Shown: piece by piece, positions 51,675 to 64,000 of the stretch
How positions within the stretch are numbered: the stretch's first letter is position 1
How the letters are laid out: each line of letters begins with the position of its first letter
Assembly: GCA_013398295.1 (NCBI GenBank)
Contig: VZSF01000635.1
Span: forward strand, 186,001-250,000
Reading direction: 5' to 3'
Source of the DNA: Chionis minor
Taxonomy: Eukaryota; Chordata; Aves; Charadriiformes; Chionididae
DNA length: 64,000 bases
Program-made: the position numbers and the translations under genes
Notes under the pieces: generated by a model
Told to the model about the DNA's origin: nothing
The model's database searches: none
The model's input: only the letters and a program-made list of their open reading frames with translations

Positions 51675-54285
51675 CGAAATCAAACAGCGCCTTTCTTAAG
51701 ATTAAAAAAAAAAAAACAAACTGCTTTGCACGACCAACGGGTTGTTTTCCTGTGGTTGGCCGTTCACCCGGCTGTTTGTAAATCACTTTAGTGTGTTGCT
51801 GTTCAAAGACGTTTCTTTTATGAGATGAAGAGACTTCTGTGAGCAGTCAGGCGGTTTTGCTAGTTACGTGCTTCAGTCTTATTTTAAATTTGAGAATAAT
51901 CTTTGTCATGGTCAGAGAGTTGTCTGAAAATTCTGTACCTCCCTGTATGTAATGATGTGAGACAGAAGTTAAATGTCATTACTGCCCCAGGTCCTGCCGT
52001 TTTTAGGAACTCGGCGATGCAGTGGTGTTTGTAATGCTATTACCATAACAATTGTGGTAAAAAGCTTAATTGTTGAAGGTTATACATTTGCCTATTTGGT
52101 ATTTTTCAGCAGAAAAAAGCACTTGAATATAGTTCAGTCTTAGTAGCAGTCTGTATTCTGCTAGTAGCAAAATATTCAGTTATTGTATTAATCTTTGTAC
52201 ATCTTTCTGATTATTGGCTGTACTGAAATGCCTGAAGGGTTGTCGTAACTCAATATGCTGAATGGTAGCATCTTACGTTACATTATGAAAAAGAGATGGC
52301 TACTGTGTAGATTTAATTATTCCCTTAAACCAATGAGATCTGACTTGTGTTCTTAACTGTAAACTACCTTCAAAGCAATGCCAATGACTGCTTTTCTGTA
52401 ACTACAGATGTTCTTTATGTAAATATTTTAATGTGATAAGAAGTATTAACTTAAATTCTAAACTATGTCATAAGCTATGCTTCAGTCTGTGCTACTTAGA
52501 CTGAGCCAGCGAGAGGTTTCTCTTCAGTAAAACAGTCTTGGTTGTATTTCTTGGTCTGCTCTGGAAGAACTGTACATATGATAAACAGTCATACATAATC
52601 ACATATAGTGTAATTTTTTTTACACCAAGCAAAATGCCTACTCTGTCATAAAGTCATCAGTAGCCGTATATATGTGATTCTTCACTTGATCTGCATAAGT
52701 TAATGTTTACAAGGTTGTAATGTTAGGTCTACTTATAGTCCATATTTGCTGTGGATGTAGCTGTAAAATTAATTTTGAGAATATGAGAGTTTTTATGTTT
52801 GTGATATTTACAGATTTCCTATATTGATCAATAGATTGAATATCATTTTGTTATGGTTTTGTACTTCAGGACATTTTAAAAAAAAAAAGCCCCAAATAAA
52901 GCATAAAATTACGCTCAGCTAATAATGCTGAGTAACTTCTTCCTTCTGCAGTGCAGTGAGTGGGGAGAAAATAATTACTTCCTTTTGCCTGTAATGAAAA
53001 AGGCCGTATCAATATTGTGTGAGTTTCTATTTGATTTTTTTCTTATTAGCTATAGCTTGAATTAAAGTGGACTGAAGCTACTGAAGCCTCATAATGAATC
53101 CTCTTATCTTGTGAAGTGGAACAGGGCTCCTTTTTTCTACTTACTAATTATTCCATAGGATGTAGTTTTCAGATGTTTACAGAAAAAAATATACAACTTT
53201 AAGGTTGTGTGCCTCCCCAGATTGTTCTTGGTCTCAAATTATTTTTGGTCACAGTCACTGTATTGCAGCATCTAAGACAATTTACAATTTTCTAGTTTAG
53301 TAATATTTCATATGTCTTTATTATCATCTGAGGCTCTTGAGTTATTAAAATAGGGCTGAAAGTACTCCCACTGTCCCAGAGTTATGTAGTCCCACCCACA
53401 GATGAGGACTCCAGGAAGTAATGTCAGGGATTGCTTTTGGTGATGTGGCAAAACTGTTGCTGTTCAGAATCTGTTTTATTTTGTTTGTTTTATGTCTTGA
53501 GGTGAACTGTAAAACTTAGTTGAGTTTAACTGAAAAGAACAATAAAGATCTTAAACTGATAGCAGAAGCGTCTACTAAAAAATAATTCCCTTGGTTATTT
53601 TTTTTTTACCCGAGTTCAGAACCTGTCCCCCTTACTACACAGTTTTGCTCAGGCATAGAACTTCCCTGTGACCGCTAAGCTCTTCAGGTTCAAGAGTCAG
53701 ATGAATATTTCTAGCAGCAGGCAGTGTTTTGGTTTAGGTACTTATGGTAGAGTTTTCGTCTGTAACCACTTGTGTACAGAGTCCTGAACTTAAACTTCCT
53801 CACTACCTAGTTACTCAGTATTTAAACATCCTAACTAAGCAGCTTTTAAAAATATATTTATTTTGGTTTTGTTCTTTGCCTTTAGAAACTGAGGTGACGG
53901 GAGGGTGGTGCTGCAGTTCATATCTCAATGCTTAGATGTTATAAGTCAGCTCCTGCCTTAGCCAGGTGAAGAGGTCTAACAAGGCTCATTCCTGTGTTTC
54001 TGCATGGACTTTTTTTTTTCCCCTCCCTCAAATGGATTGGACGCTGTCTTGCCTTTGTAAAATACCCTTTTCTCTGCTTTCTTGACAATTTCTTTTGGAA
54101 ATTAAATTCCTTTGGAAATTAATTTATTTTGGGAAAATGTCCTCTCTTTGAGAATACTTCATTACAAATAATTTGTTTCAAACAGGGCAATCCAAAAGAG
54201 TGTCATATATAAATGCTGGTTCAGATAATGTGCTGTAAAGCTTCACTGAGCTTAAATTTTTGTTTTAAATGTTTTGTTTCCACAG
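51675..54285. other. RER1 intron 1, no further gene seen
   Basis: AT-rich intron downstream of the CpG island. Only short open frames without similarity, poly-A/T runs (51699-51717, 52879-52889) and an isolated AATAAA near 52896 were seen. Confidence 0.5.
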
Positions 54286-54290
54286 CAACC

Positions 54291-57200
54291 ATGTCAGAAG
54301 GGGACAGTATTGGTGAGTCTGTGCATGGAAAGCCTTCTGTGGTCTATAGATTTTTCTCAAGACTTGGACAGGTTGGTTTTCTGTAGGGTTTTTCTCACTT
54401 TGTTAGAAGCAGCTCTCAATGCAGCTTCCTAAACTCATTACTTTTTGCATGAGTTGTTGAAATACTAAAAATCTATACAAAAGATTTCTTCTGAAGCCTT
54501 TTAAAAATAGATAACAAATATAGCTTAATGGAATATTTAATGTGCATGTATGTGACATTGCACAGTGAAAATATATGTTGTTATTGTCAAAAAAGAGGAG
54601 TGACTTCAGATTTCATGTCACATTCATCTTAAGGAAAGTAAACTTGTGTGAAATACTGAAAATCTGAATTGCTTTCTGATGCCCCAAGCATTAGGAATTT
54701 TTTTTGTCTTTGTAAAAATATAGAACTTTTCAAATGCTTGTAAATGTTTGCTGAATTCAGTTTATTTGTAATAAAGAATACAAATGTTTCATGTTACTCT
54801 CCTTCCCAAAACGCTCTTCACAAATGCTTACTATTTCTAATACTACCCTGTAAGAAGTGGTATTTTACACTGTACACTTCATGTTTCTTCCTAGATCTAC
54901 CAGTCCTGGTTAGACAAATCTACTCCATACACTGCAGTGCGATGGATTGTAACTTTGGGTCTGAGTTTTATCTACATGATAAGAGTTTATTTACTGCAGG
55001 TAAGAAAACTGGATTTACTCCTAAAGTAGTTTTAGCTACCATTACTGTTCTGGTTTTTGTATTCAGTGTTTTTGAAGTATGATCTTACTTTGGAATTACA
55101 TATGGTATCAGGTAGCACACAGTAGAAGGTAAATTAGTCTGATGTAAGAATACATCTTCTTGGTGTTAAACTTACTGCTTCAGAATGGAGAATGTGTGAA
55201 TGCTTGAGGATATTCACCTGATGGCAACAGAAAGTGGAAATACTCCATTATTTCTGATGAAATTACATAATAAACCTCAGATAACTCTGTCACAATTAAG
55301 ATTTTACTTTTATTTTTAAAACTGTGTTAGAACATGTTCAGGAACCAGTAGTTACCTTCCGTTGTGTAAACCGGAAAGAATCGCCTTTTCAGCATTTTTC
55401 TTACTACAGGCCAGTTATTCCCAAAACCTTAAGATTACAGATTGACTGTGAAAGCTGGGCAGGTGGTAGTAATAGGAACACTCAAAAGACTGAAGGCTGC
55501 AAAGATGATTTTAAAGGTGATGGGTTTATGCTGTTTACTTCCTTTATGCTGCTTTTATGATGTCTACATCATGAACATAGAGACTGGATGCCTGAGGAAA
55601 GCTTTCCTACTAAATCTGTCAATAGATAAGGGATTTGCACTACTCATTTTCTAAGGATTGTTTTGATTAATATTCCTAAGATATACTAATACTGTACAGT
55701 AGTATACCTTAGAAAACATGTAGCTTAAAAAGGCTAATAGATTTTTTTTTAATCTTGTGTATTGCAGTAAGTTTAGTTGGTATTTAGGTAGCTTTAAGTG
55801 GAAACTGTTACATATGTTATCTGTCAGTACACAACTAAAAGAAATAGATTCCTAACAATGATTTCATCGTTTCATAGAGTCAGAATGTTTATTTTATATA
55901 GTAAGAATTTTTAATATTTTTTTAACAAGTCCAGAAAGCTTTTCATGCTAATCTGAGGATGTAGAAAAGCACTTCCCAAGGAAGCAAAAACCCACGTTGT
56001 TTAGTCTTGTTGAAAGATCAGTGTCTGAAAATGGTTTTCGGAAGACATTAACCTTAGCTCTTTTTCCCTCCCTGCTTCAGGGTTGGTACATTGTGACATA
56101 TGCCTTGGGAATCTACCACCTAAATCTCTTCATAGCTTTCTTATCGCCAAAGGTAGACCCCTCTTTAATGGAAGATTCAGGTATGATGAATAGTTCATTT
56201 TGTGATAACTTTGCTTAGTCAAAATTCTATCCTTTTTTCTGATACAGTAGTGTAAAAATGTGCAATTTTAGTATGACGTTGTATTTTTAGACTTACAAAA
56301 AATCTGTACAACTTGACATCAGGAGTTATTACAAAATGTCTTTTTTTTGTTTTCCTGGACTTGAACATATTCCAAATTGTATTAGTTTTCTATGTTTTGA
56401 AAGGTTTATGTGACTGAAGTTCTTCCCATAGTAACTCAAGTGACCTGGCACTCATTTCTGTTATCTATTTTCTTTTGGGAAATCAATGTGAAGTTACATG
56501 AAAAGCAGCCACTGTAACTGGAATCTGTGTAACACCTGGAGTCTGAATAGGGTGGAAAATTAGTGTGAGGGGGTTTGTAGTTTGGGTTTTTTTCTGCTTT
56601 TTTCAGATGATGGTCCTTCCTTACCTACAAGGCAAAATGAAGAATTTCGGCCTTTCATTAGAAGGCTCCCAGAGTTTAAATTCTGGTGAGTGGATCCGTC
56701 TGCCCATGCTGGTTTTGAAAAATATAAATATCTGCATCAAACTAGTGGTAGCTGCGGTTGAAGGATTAATTGTTAATATTATTTTTAAGGCACTCTGCCA
56801 CTAAAGGAATCCTGGTTGCTATGGCATGTACATTCTTTGAGGCTTTCAACGTCCCTGTGTTTTGGCCAATCCTTGTGATGTACTTCATTATGCTGTTTTG
56901 TATCACTATGAAGAGGCAAATCAAGGTAACTTGCAAAGAATAGATGGTAGCACTTGTGATGTTAGAATTTACAGTATTGTTCCAAACATCCATCCAGTTG
57001 AGAGCTTCAGAAGTATTAAATGTACTGCACACATGTCTTTTGCTGGAGGAACTTGAACAAGTGTTGCATATTTGCAACTTTGAGCAAATATTGACAATGG
57101 GAAACAAAACTATTTGGCCATAAAAGTCTTCATATACTACATTACAAATTTTTGTGCTTGGTTTCAACAGGTTTCAGTCTTAGAATTCAGTGTCTGGTTT

Positions 57201-57865
57201 TTATGCAGGATGAGTCTTATAATTTCTCATCCACTTCCTTCAGTTAACTGGCTATTTTTAAGGAACAGGTCGTGCAGGATCTCTGATGGTTGAAAAGGGA
57301 AGTTCTGATAAGCTGGTGTGGGAAGGTAGATGGAGAGAAGGGGAAGAACATAGGCAAGTCATTCAGACCATTTTTAACAGATTATGGTTTGTTGGCGTTT
57401 TAAAAAGAGAACTATTTTTTTTTGTAGGCATTCAGAATTTTGAATAGGTACTGTTATTCAATGTTGTAAATTAAAGATGAAAGGGTAGTAAAGACTTAAT
57501 ACCTCTGTGCTCTCTCCAGTTTCCAGTGATCCCCCAATCAGTAATCGAAACTGTACTGTGTAAGTTGTTTGATGTACCCAAATTTGAGACTTAAAAGATT
57601 GGGCACGTACCCAGTCTTACAATCAGTACTGGTGTATGATTAGCTATTTCATTACCCATACAATACTGAAGAACTGTCTTTCTAGAGGACTTTGTAATTT
57701 ACTATGTGTTATAAAACATTTTGGTAAATATCCTGTAAATTTCTTGCCTCAAAAATGAATCTTTTCTCTTTACAGCACATGATAAAGTACAGATATATTC
57801 CCTTCACACATGGCAAGAGGAAATACAAAGGGAAAGAAGATGTGGGAAAGACCTTTGCTAGCTAG
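54291..57865 (+). CDS. RER1: RER1, Golgi-to-ER retrieval receptor (six coding exons, complete)
   Basis: RER1 is a four-span cis-Golgi/ERGIC membrane protein that returns escaped ER proteins and unassembled subunits to the ER in COPI vesicles. Coding exons: 54291-54371, 54895-54999, 56081-56180, 56607-56685, 56790-56925 and 57776-57865. All have GT/AG borders and agreeing phases, and they join to 196 residues, the same length as human RER1, from [20 protein letters not shown] to GKTFAS. Hydrophobic segments lie at about residues 41-61, 63-83, 127-142 and 143-163; the basic tail (KRKYKGKED) faces the cytosol. The start codon is the first ATG of the second exon, five bases after the acceptor. 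Differences from human are few and conservative. Exon 2 has a slightly weak donor (CAG|GTTGGT). This gene is under clear constraint, unlike its divergent neighbour MORN1. Confidence 0.97.
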
Positions 57866-60095
57866 AAGATGCAATCAACCTGTTGACCAATTCTACTTCT
57901 AACTAAAGGAACGATTTTGAGCCATTGTAACAATGCCTTTTTTCTTCATAAAAAATGATTGAGTGGTGACAAAGCAGTTGAATTTTCATTTTAAGAGGAT
58001 CTTGCTATTTTTATCTGAAATATCAGTTTCTTCAAGAAACTGGCATTCTAACCAAATTGCATTGAGTTTATTACCTTTTGTAAGAAGTTGGAGGAACTTT
58101 GGATAATCCCATAGATTTGGGATAATGTATTTCTTTCAAGATCCACTGCACTGGAGAAATTAATGGCTTAGAGTTGGATACTTTTACATAGTTCTCCTGC
58201 TCAATATCACCCTGAAGTGCTGTGCACATACATGGAGGAAAAATGTAAGGTGGCACACATGATGCTGTTTTCTGCTTCATGGCTGTGTGCTATTTTCATA
58301 GAAAAATTCAGTAGACCCAAATAGATGTAAAACTTAAGCCAGTTTCCTAAATGCATGGTATTACTGAGTTATAACACATAGAGATAGGAATAAGAAATCT
58401 ACTAAATTATGGGGTTTGCAGCGGGGAAAAAAATATTCATATAGCTTCTAAAGCAACTCATTGGTGTTGGGTTTTAATGCCAGTTTCACCATGACATCTG
58501 CTAGCAGATGCTAAAATTGGGCTCTTTCACGATGACTCAAACTTTGTTCAAACTCTATCACAATTTCATCTGAGGACCTGGAATTATAAAAATATATATT
58601 TTAATTGTTATTAGTTGGAGTTTCTTTCATACTTAAGGGTTTCTTGATTAATTTAAGCTGACTTCATGCCGCCCTTTCAGAATATACCCAAACTGGCCAT
58701 AGCAGACAAACTGTGTGGGTTTTAGCACAGCTTTTCATTTTCTATGGGAAAAAAATAATCAGAGATAAACGACCTGCATGTAAACTTTTTCATGTGATAC
58801 AACTGCAGTTTTATTAAGTGACTTTTTAATTCCAAAATTTATTAAAAGACAGTGTCCCCCTTTACTTGTTCTCTATCTTTATATACCTATATTGATCTAA
58901 CAGTATTTATGGCTCCTTTTCAGTAATGGTGACCCTCAATTTATCTTCATGCAATGCCTTTTTCGACTCTTCAGGGAGCATTCGCTTGCAGAAAGTAGGA
59001 AAAGATTAGCTCTTCAATGATTCTGAATGGGGAATAGTGGCAACTTCAACAGACACGTAATTGGAAAATGTATGTAGGAACCCTTTTCATTGAATTTTAT
59101 CAAATGAAGCCATTATGGAGCTCTGGAATTCAGCAAATCAGGGAGAAAAATATGATGTTTATTAATATTAAAATTAGCAACTGGAATGACTCCTACTAAA
59201 CAACAGAGTGTTAATGATATCCATTGTAAATCAGACATTTGTACCTTCACTTAATTTTGAACTTTATTGGCAGCTTGAGATTAATGCCTTCTCATTCTTG
59301 GGTAGGCATAGATGCTCTGCATTCCGTGGGAATAACAGTTTTCCAATGTGGATTGTAGATGATGTTGGGACAATGGTATAGTTCCCTAGCTGACTCTGTG
59401 TGCAATGGCCAGACAAGTTTGACAGCATTTTGTTAAACTTTGCTCTATTTTTATCACTTACAAGTGCTAAAAATAAATTACTCTTACAGAATGCTTGAAA
59501 AAGTTGGCTTGACAACTTCACAGACACTTCCCAGTTATCGATTGCTTCCTTTTCGTTTTCATGTGCAACTAAATGTTTTTCCTTACTATTTTCTTAGTAA
59601 GCAGATCAGGCAGTGATTTCCTTAGGTAGCGATGTTTTGATTTGTGATATGGACCTTTTTTCTTTCACTGTTGCCTTGACAGTTTTAAGTAGGTGAAGGA
59701 TGCCTGAAAGTTTTCTGGTGTAAGAAAGGGATGGTATTGCAGCTCTGAAAATCACTTTTGTACAGTAATGATGAAGTGTTTGCATAGCTACCAGCAAGTA
59801 TTTTTTATTCCATTTATAGATATGATGAAAAGTTAAACTAATTTTATTGGGGTTTTTATGACAACACGTGGAGATTTAACTAATTAGCTAACCGGGATCT
59901 CTGAAGGAGAAAGAACCATCTTAAAAGAAGTGCTCTTACTGTAGCACACCTCCCCCTGCCACCCCGCGTCTATATCCGGTGCCATTTCTGAAAGATTTAC
60001 TGAAACTGTAACTCAGGATCCACAGAGTGGATCATCTGACTTTTTCTCCCCATCTGTATTTAAAGAATACAAATAAAGTCATCTTGGATGTTTTC
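57866..60095 (+). other. RER1: RER1 3' UTR (extent uncertain)
   Basis: AT-rich sequence after the TAG stop. Candidate polyadenylation signals are ATTAAA near 58848, AATAAA near 59471 and AATAAA at 60072-60077; the last is followed by a GT-rich element (GGATGTTTTCTGT). No coding similarity was seen in the short open frames here. Confidence 0.45.
60072..60077 (+). promoter_or_regulatory. Candidate distal RER1 polyadenylation signal
   Basis: Canonical AATAAA with a downstream GT-rich stretch within about 30 bases. Upstream signals could be used instead. Confidence 0.4.
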
Positions 60096-60904
60096 TGTCA
60101 TGCAAGAATGACGAGATGTTAACAACTAACAATCTTCTTTTTCCCCGCTGCTCTGAATACTTGTATAACTGAACTAATCAGAACTTCTGGGAACAAACCT
60201 TGACGAGGTGATGCTGCTGAATCCCTCCTCCTTTAGACTCTGCAATATTGGCTTAGCTGAAATAGCCCTATTGCCAGAAAGAGCAGAGGGGGTCTTGTGG
60301 CTGAAGTCAGTTTCTTCCCTATCTGTCTTAGACTGTAGAAAACAACACACAGACAAAACTTAAGCTGTTATAAAACTAACATCTCATAGTTGAGCTTAGT
60401 TTCTCTTAGTGTACAGACTCGGGCTTTTCTGAAACACCACTTGGTACACTGCAATAATCAAAATGTCTAGAATACTTGATGAAAAGTCTTTGAGATTCAA
60501 TAGTGATAGAAGAGCTTTGAGTTTGGAAGCTGAGAAGAAAACCTGCTTTATTGTTAACCTGGTTATGAAAAGAGTGGTACATGACATATGTTGATCATCA
60601 GAACTTCTACTGCAGTTAAACTAAGGATTTGTGGACAGCTTTTGCCCTTTTTCCCTGAAGTCTACAGCATGGACTCATGTTACGGGAGAAAGGGAGTTTG
60701 ACAAACTGTAGAATTTTACTAATACCTTATGCATGCTATGAAAGCTTTAAAAGACTCTTTATCTATACTTACATTTAGAGAATGGGAATGCGATTAAAAT
60801 TTTTCATCGTCCAAAATGAAGAAAGCATTTCCATTTGTGTTAAGTGTTTTTTAGAAAGACATTTTTAATATGGTCAAGAACAGAAGCACAGAGGCAGAAA
60901 TAGA

Positions 60905-60956
60905 TTTATTCTGTAAACCAGGAATGAAGTGCCACCTTGCACAGGCAGTTTTATTA
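60905..60956 (-). promoter_or_regulatory. Candidate PEX10 polyadenylation signals
   Basis: Two minus-strand AATAAA hexamers (seen as TTTATT near 60905-60910 and near 60951-60956) lie 90-145 bases beyond the PEX10 stop codon, a normal distance for a short 3' UTR. Confidence 0.5.
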
Positions 60957-61048
60957 TAAAGTCTTTTTCTTGGACTAACTCAAGCTTTATGACAACTTCA
61001 TAAAGGATATGAGAGCTGAGGCCCTTGTCACAAAACAAGATTTTTCCA

Positions 61049-63564
61049 TTACAGTTGATAGTGATGTAGGTAAATCAGTTTCTGAGGATGAAACTTCTCT
61101 CTGCACAGTGGACATTCTGTCTACAAAAAGACAAGAAATTAGATAGACATACTGAATTGCTGTATTTAAAAGTTAAAAAAATCCAAATATAACTGTTTAG
61201 CTACTTCTAGAAAATAATCAGCATCCATAATTAAAAAAAATAAATAAATTTTCAGTTGAATTTGTGATGTAAGCTTACTTAAAGCACTCTAAGTTAGCCC
61301 AATTTAAAAAGCAACTTGAGGTGATCGGTGTGCTCAAAAACTGGATCAATTCTTAATAGTTCTTTTGCTCTGTGTGTTTGTTTTTTAATCTAGGTGGCAA
61401 TACTACTTCATCAGTTAATTTTGCTAACAAGTGGGATCAGAAAAAAGTACAGGTAGAGCCAGTATGAGGAAACATTTATTCACGTGTGCTGGAAGTAGTA
61501 GTGAAAGATACTGACTGTGTGTTATAAGATGCTCTTACTTCTCCAAATCAGCACTCTTAAATTTTTTTTTTTATCCTCGCGTAGTGAATCCAGTAAGACT
61601 CAAAGGATTTATTAGGTCAGCACATTCCAGTAAACTAAAAGTGTTGTTAGTATTAAGAAAAAACAAGCTTAAGTCTCTCTATCTGAAACAAAATCCTCTG
61701 CCATGGACCTTGAACTGCTCTCGGAGTAGTAAATTAGTCACCAAGCCTTTAGGGCAAAGAATAAGGTAAAGATGCAATTACAGTGAATCGCTGTTTTCAG
61801 ATCTGAAATACCACTGTGTAATGCATTTTTAGTACTGTCTACCTACAGATACGTGTGTCTGGGACAGCTGTAGAGTTGACAACAATGCAAAAAATCGTCT
61901 AAAATAAATGTCCTTCAAGAGATACAGCACTATTGTCAGCTACTACTCACTGAAAACTGACAACTGAAATTGTCGGTAGCCTTCTAAGTATACTCCTGTT
62001 ATTGCAATTTCTATTGCCTCCACATTATTTGAAGATACTTCAAGCAGGGAGTCAGCAGGGCAATTTCTAATGTTAACTCATTTGAAAGTTCTTCCTTAAT
62101 TTTCCAGTCAGAGCTGTTAACAGCAAGTGAGGACTAATCTTCGTTCTAGATTACAACTTTCATTTAATTGATGCCCAACCACATACGGGACCAAATAAGC
62201 TTGAATAGGGCCACAGTGCAAAATGATAATCTACCTAAATTATTCTAATCAGACTTTGAAAATGTGTGTGATAACTTCCATCCATGCTGCTTCAGCTTCC
62301 TACTGGAAACTTTATAAAAGCCCAAACTAAAGTTTTGGGAGGTAGATACAAATCCATTTTGCGTCTGCTTACTAATTATCTGTTTTGAGTGATTTTCCCC
62401 CCCCCACCCCCTCTAAATTCACTCTAAATTTAGAGAAAATAAATGGACAACGTTTTATTCCACAATGTCTGTAAAATCCTTAATGGATGAAAATTCTGTT
62501 ATATTTCATTAATCCAGAGCAAAATCCAAGTTTAAAATGCCGTGCATAAGAGCTAACTGAGTTTGGTTGTAACTTACTTAAAAGTATCCTTTTAACTGGA
62601 AATCAAGTGAAGAAGGCTTCAGAACATTATCACTTTTGTTGTTTCTTTGCAGCGTTGTAGCCTAGGTCTGTAGATAAAGGAATTATCTCCGTTTCTGACT
62701 TCCACAATAGTCTAATTGCATTTCAGTGGTTGGGACAGAAAATTGCTCATCTTATTTACCTCCTCTGTGTAATGCATAGCCATTCTATTCTAATAAAATA
62801 CAGAGGTCCTGGTAAACTCTCGTGTGGGGATTTTGGGCGCCCTAGTGAGAGAAAGGGTATTACTTCAACACCCAGGCTGACAGGTACTATCAAGCAGAAA
62901 TTTCATCACACTCATGCCTTCCAGCCTCCGTTTGTCCTTCTGTACTTACTCTGGTGTTACACCACTCCGTGATGCATTCCCAGCAGAACAGGTGGCCACA
63001 AGGTGTGGCTGTTGAATGTCTCCGTTCTTCCAAACACAAAGTGCAGCGGGAGTGGCGCCCAGTAGTTTTTTCCTTGGTTGTGTTTCTAATTAACATAGTT
63101 ACATATTACTTAATGTTATTTAGCCTGCTTGTAAGAAATACTTGGTAACACAATCTTAAGTAAACCCCATTTTTAAGTATTAACCCTTTTTGTGAAGATC
63201 TCAAAAACATGAAAGCAAAGGATGAAACCTAAGAGATGCTAAAACAGCGAGGAATGCATCAGAAGTTACGTTACAGCAGGCTGCAAGTTAAGTCAGAGTG
63301 TCACTCCAGTGTTTTCCCTGTTTGTGAAAGCTATTACATTGCCCACCGTTGCTTCCACCTCCTTCCTAGTAAGTAAAAATGATCATACTTTTGATGAGCG
63401 AGGTTGCGGTGTAGCTTCCATTCCTGCCTTGCTCTCTGCTTCTGCTTGAAGCTGTACATCTGAACGCCGATTGTTAGAAGAAGATGGAAGAGTGAAATTA
63501 TTCCAAGAAACTTGTAACTTGATTGAATACTCCGATCTTCTCCTTGCAGTCCTCCAAAATGCAG
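61049..63564 (-). CDS. PEX10: PEX10, peroxisomal RING E3 ligase (last three coding exons; 5' part beyond the window)
   Basis: PEX10 forms the peroxisomal membrane ubiquitin-ligase complex with PEX2 and PEX12 and is needed to recycle the import receptor PEX5. Exons on the minus strand: 63389-63564, 62950-63085 and 61049-61120, with agreeing phases (2, then 0), giving the last 127 residues. The first encodes the final membrane segment ([19 protein letters not shown]) and the basic linker [19 protein letters not shown]. The second and third encode a complete C3HC4 RING: CTLC, then [10 protein letters not shown], then the CPLC pair in the last exon, so all eight zinc ligands are present. The protein ends LIYLHHYQL, slightly longer than the mammalian LIYLRHYR. 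The acceptor before 63085 (TTAATTAG) has a weak pyrimidine tract. Upstream exons are off the right edge. Confidence 0.93.
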
Positions 63565-64000
63565 CTACATAGTTCACAAAAATAGAGAAGTATTTTACTG
63601 TTGTTTTATGACAATATGCCCCTCCCCATATCAGTAAACTCTTGATTTGGGATTATAATTTCTGTCCAAATTGACATGTTTCTAGGACTTATCAACCTGC
63701 TGTCTCCAAGGAGGTCTGATGTGTCCTGGATGTGTCTCATTCAGTCAGGCTACACTTAACTGTTTGCGTGAGGATCAGTTCTCGAGTCGTCTGTCCATCA
63801 AAACTGCTACTTTAATCAGTTTGGTTTTGTTAATGTAGCTCTGAGCAAGCAGTCAGACACCTCTTTTCCACATTGACATTGGCAATTGTTGAGGAGTTTT
63901 CCGACTATACGTGTTCCTGGGCCAGTGGCTGATGTTTTTTGGAATGATACTTGGTGACAAGACCATGTGAAATTAAGCTCTTCATATAGAAAAATGTATT
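63565..64000 (-). other. PEX10 intron, continuing off the window
   Basis: No further PEX10 exon is visible between the acceptor at 63565-63566 and the window edge. The sequence is unremarkable non-coding DNA. Confidence 0.5.

Larger units (their letters stand above)
50880..51690. promoter_or_regulatory. CpG-island bidirectional promoter of RER1 (+) and MORN1 (-)
   Basis: GC- and CpG-rich block in an AT-rich window, between the divergent RER1 and MORN1 transcription units. Motifs seen: NRF1-like GCGCAGGCGC (51087-51096), YY1-type AAAATGGCGGGG (51133-51144) on the plus strand, and ETS-type CCGGAAG (51147-51153) followed by CGGAAG (51154-51159). There is no TATA box near these sites. YY1 and ETS sites of this form typically sit at housekeeping start sites, so RER1 transcription probably begins near 51130. 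Open frames here are GC-driven and not genes. Confidence 0.8.

Noticed and set aside
50998..51683. Long overlapping open frames of 106-206 codons on both strands in the CpG island
   Set aside because: They are Pro/Arg/Ala/Gly-rich products of GC-rich sequence lacking stops, occur in several frames at once, and show no family similarity.
54744..55082. 112-codon plus-strand frame over RER1 exon 3
   Set aside because: Reads RER1 exon 3 in the wrong frame; the correct frame gives [17 protein letters not shown].

Overview
This is a vertebrate nuclear genome segment, almost certainly from a bird. It has large AT-rich introns with short exons bounded by GT/AG, a CpG-island promoter, a CR1 LINE 3' end, a dispersed avian-type solo LTR, and the conserved gene order MORN1(-) / RER1(+) / PEX10(-). 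That order matches the SKI-MORN1-RER1-PEX10 block known from human 1p36. Most of the window (about 1.0 to 51 kb) is the MORN1 locus read on the minus strand. RER1 is complete at 51.1-60.1 kb. PEX10 enters from the right edge with only its last three coding exons (61.0-63.6 kb). No tRNA, rRNA, CRISPR array or microbial system was found.

MORN1: exons recognisable by homology lie at 49965-50062, 48727-48832 (approx.), 48099-48182, 47888-47974, 39725-39820 and 999-1186, with a weaker candidate at 21487-21582. Several are broken. There is a TAG inside a conserved MORN motif (50025-50027), a one-base frame loss later in the same exon, a degenerate exon one base shorter than expected, and an exon with a 7-base loss and TG where the acceptor AG should be. 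The final exon still encodes a clean conserved C-terminus. No start exon or first MORN repeat was found. The simplest reading is that MORN1 is a decaying unitary pseudogene in this lineage, or at least has lost its N-terminal MORN-repeat half. The central C-terminal exons were not located.

RER1: six coding exons reconstruct to 196 residues with all phases matching, nearly identical to the mammalian protein. It shares a CpG-island promoter with MORN1, with YY1-, ETS- and NRF1-like sites and a G-quadruplex-prone run. PEX10: the last transmembrane segment and a complete C3HC4 RING are intact over three exons whose phases agree. RER1 and PEX10 are convergent, with about 3.2 kb between stop codons.

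The most important structural oddity is a 2315-bp direct duplication (32797-35111 and 35113-37427) separated by a single N. No difference between the copies was seen. It cuts through a solo LTR whose full copy (36706-37657) has TG...CA ends and a perfect 5-bp target duplication. This looks like an assembly join that failed to merge overlapping contig ends, not a biological duplication. The rest of the MORN1 introns are mostly unique AT-rich sequence. Several stretches look like conserved non-coding elements by composition, but this cannot be tested from one sequence.
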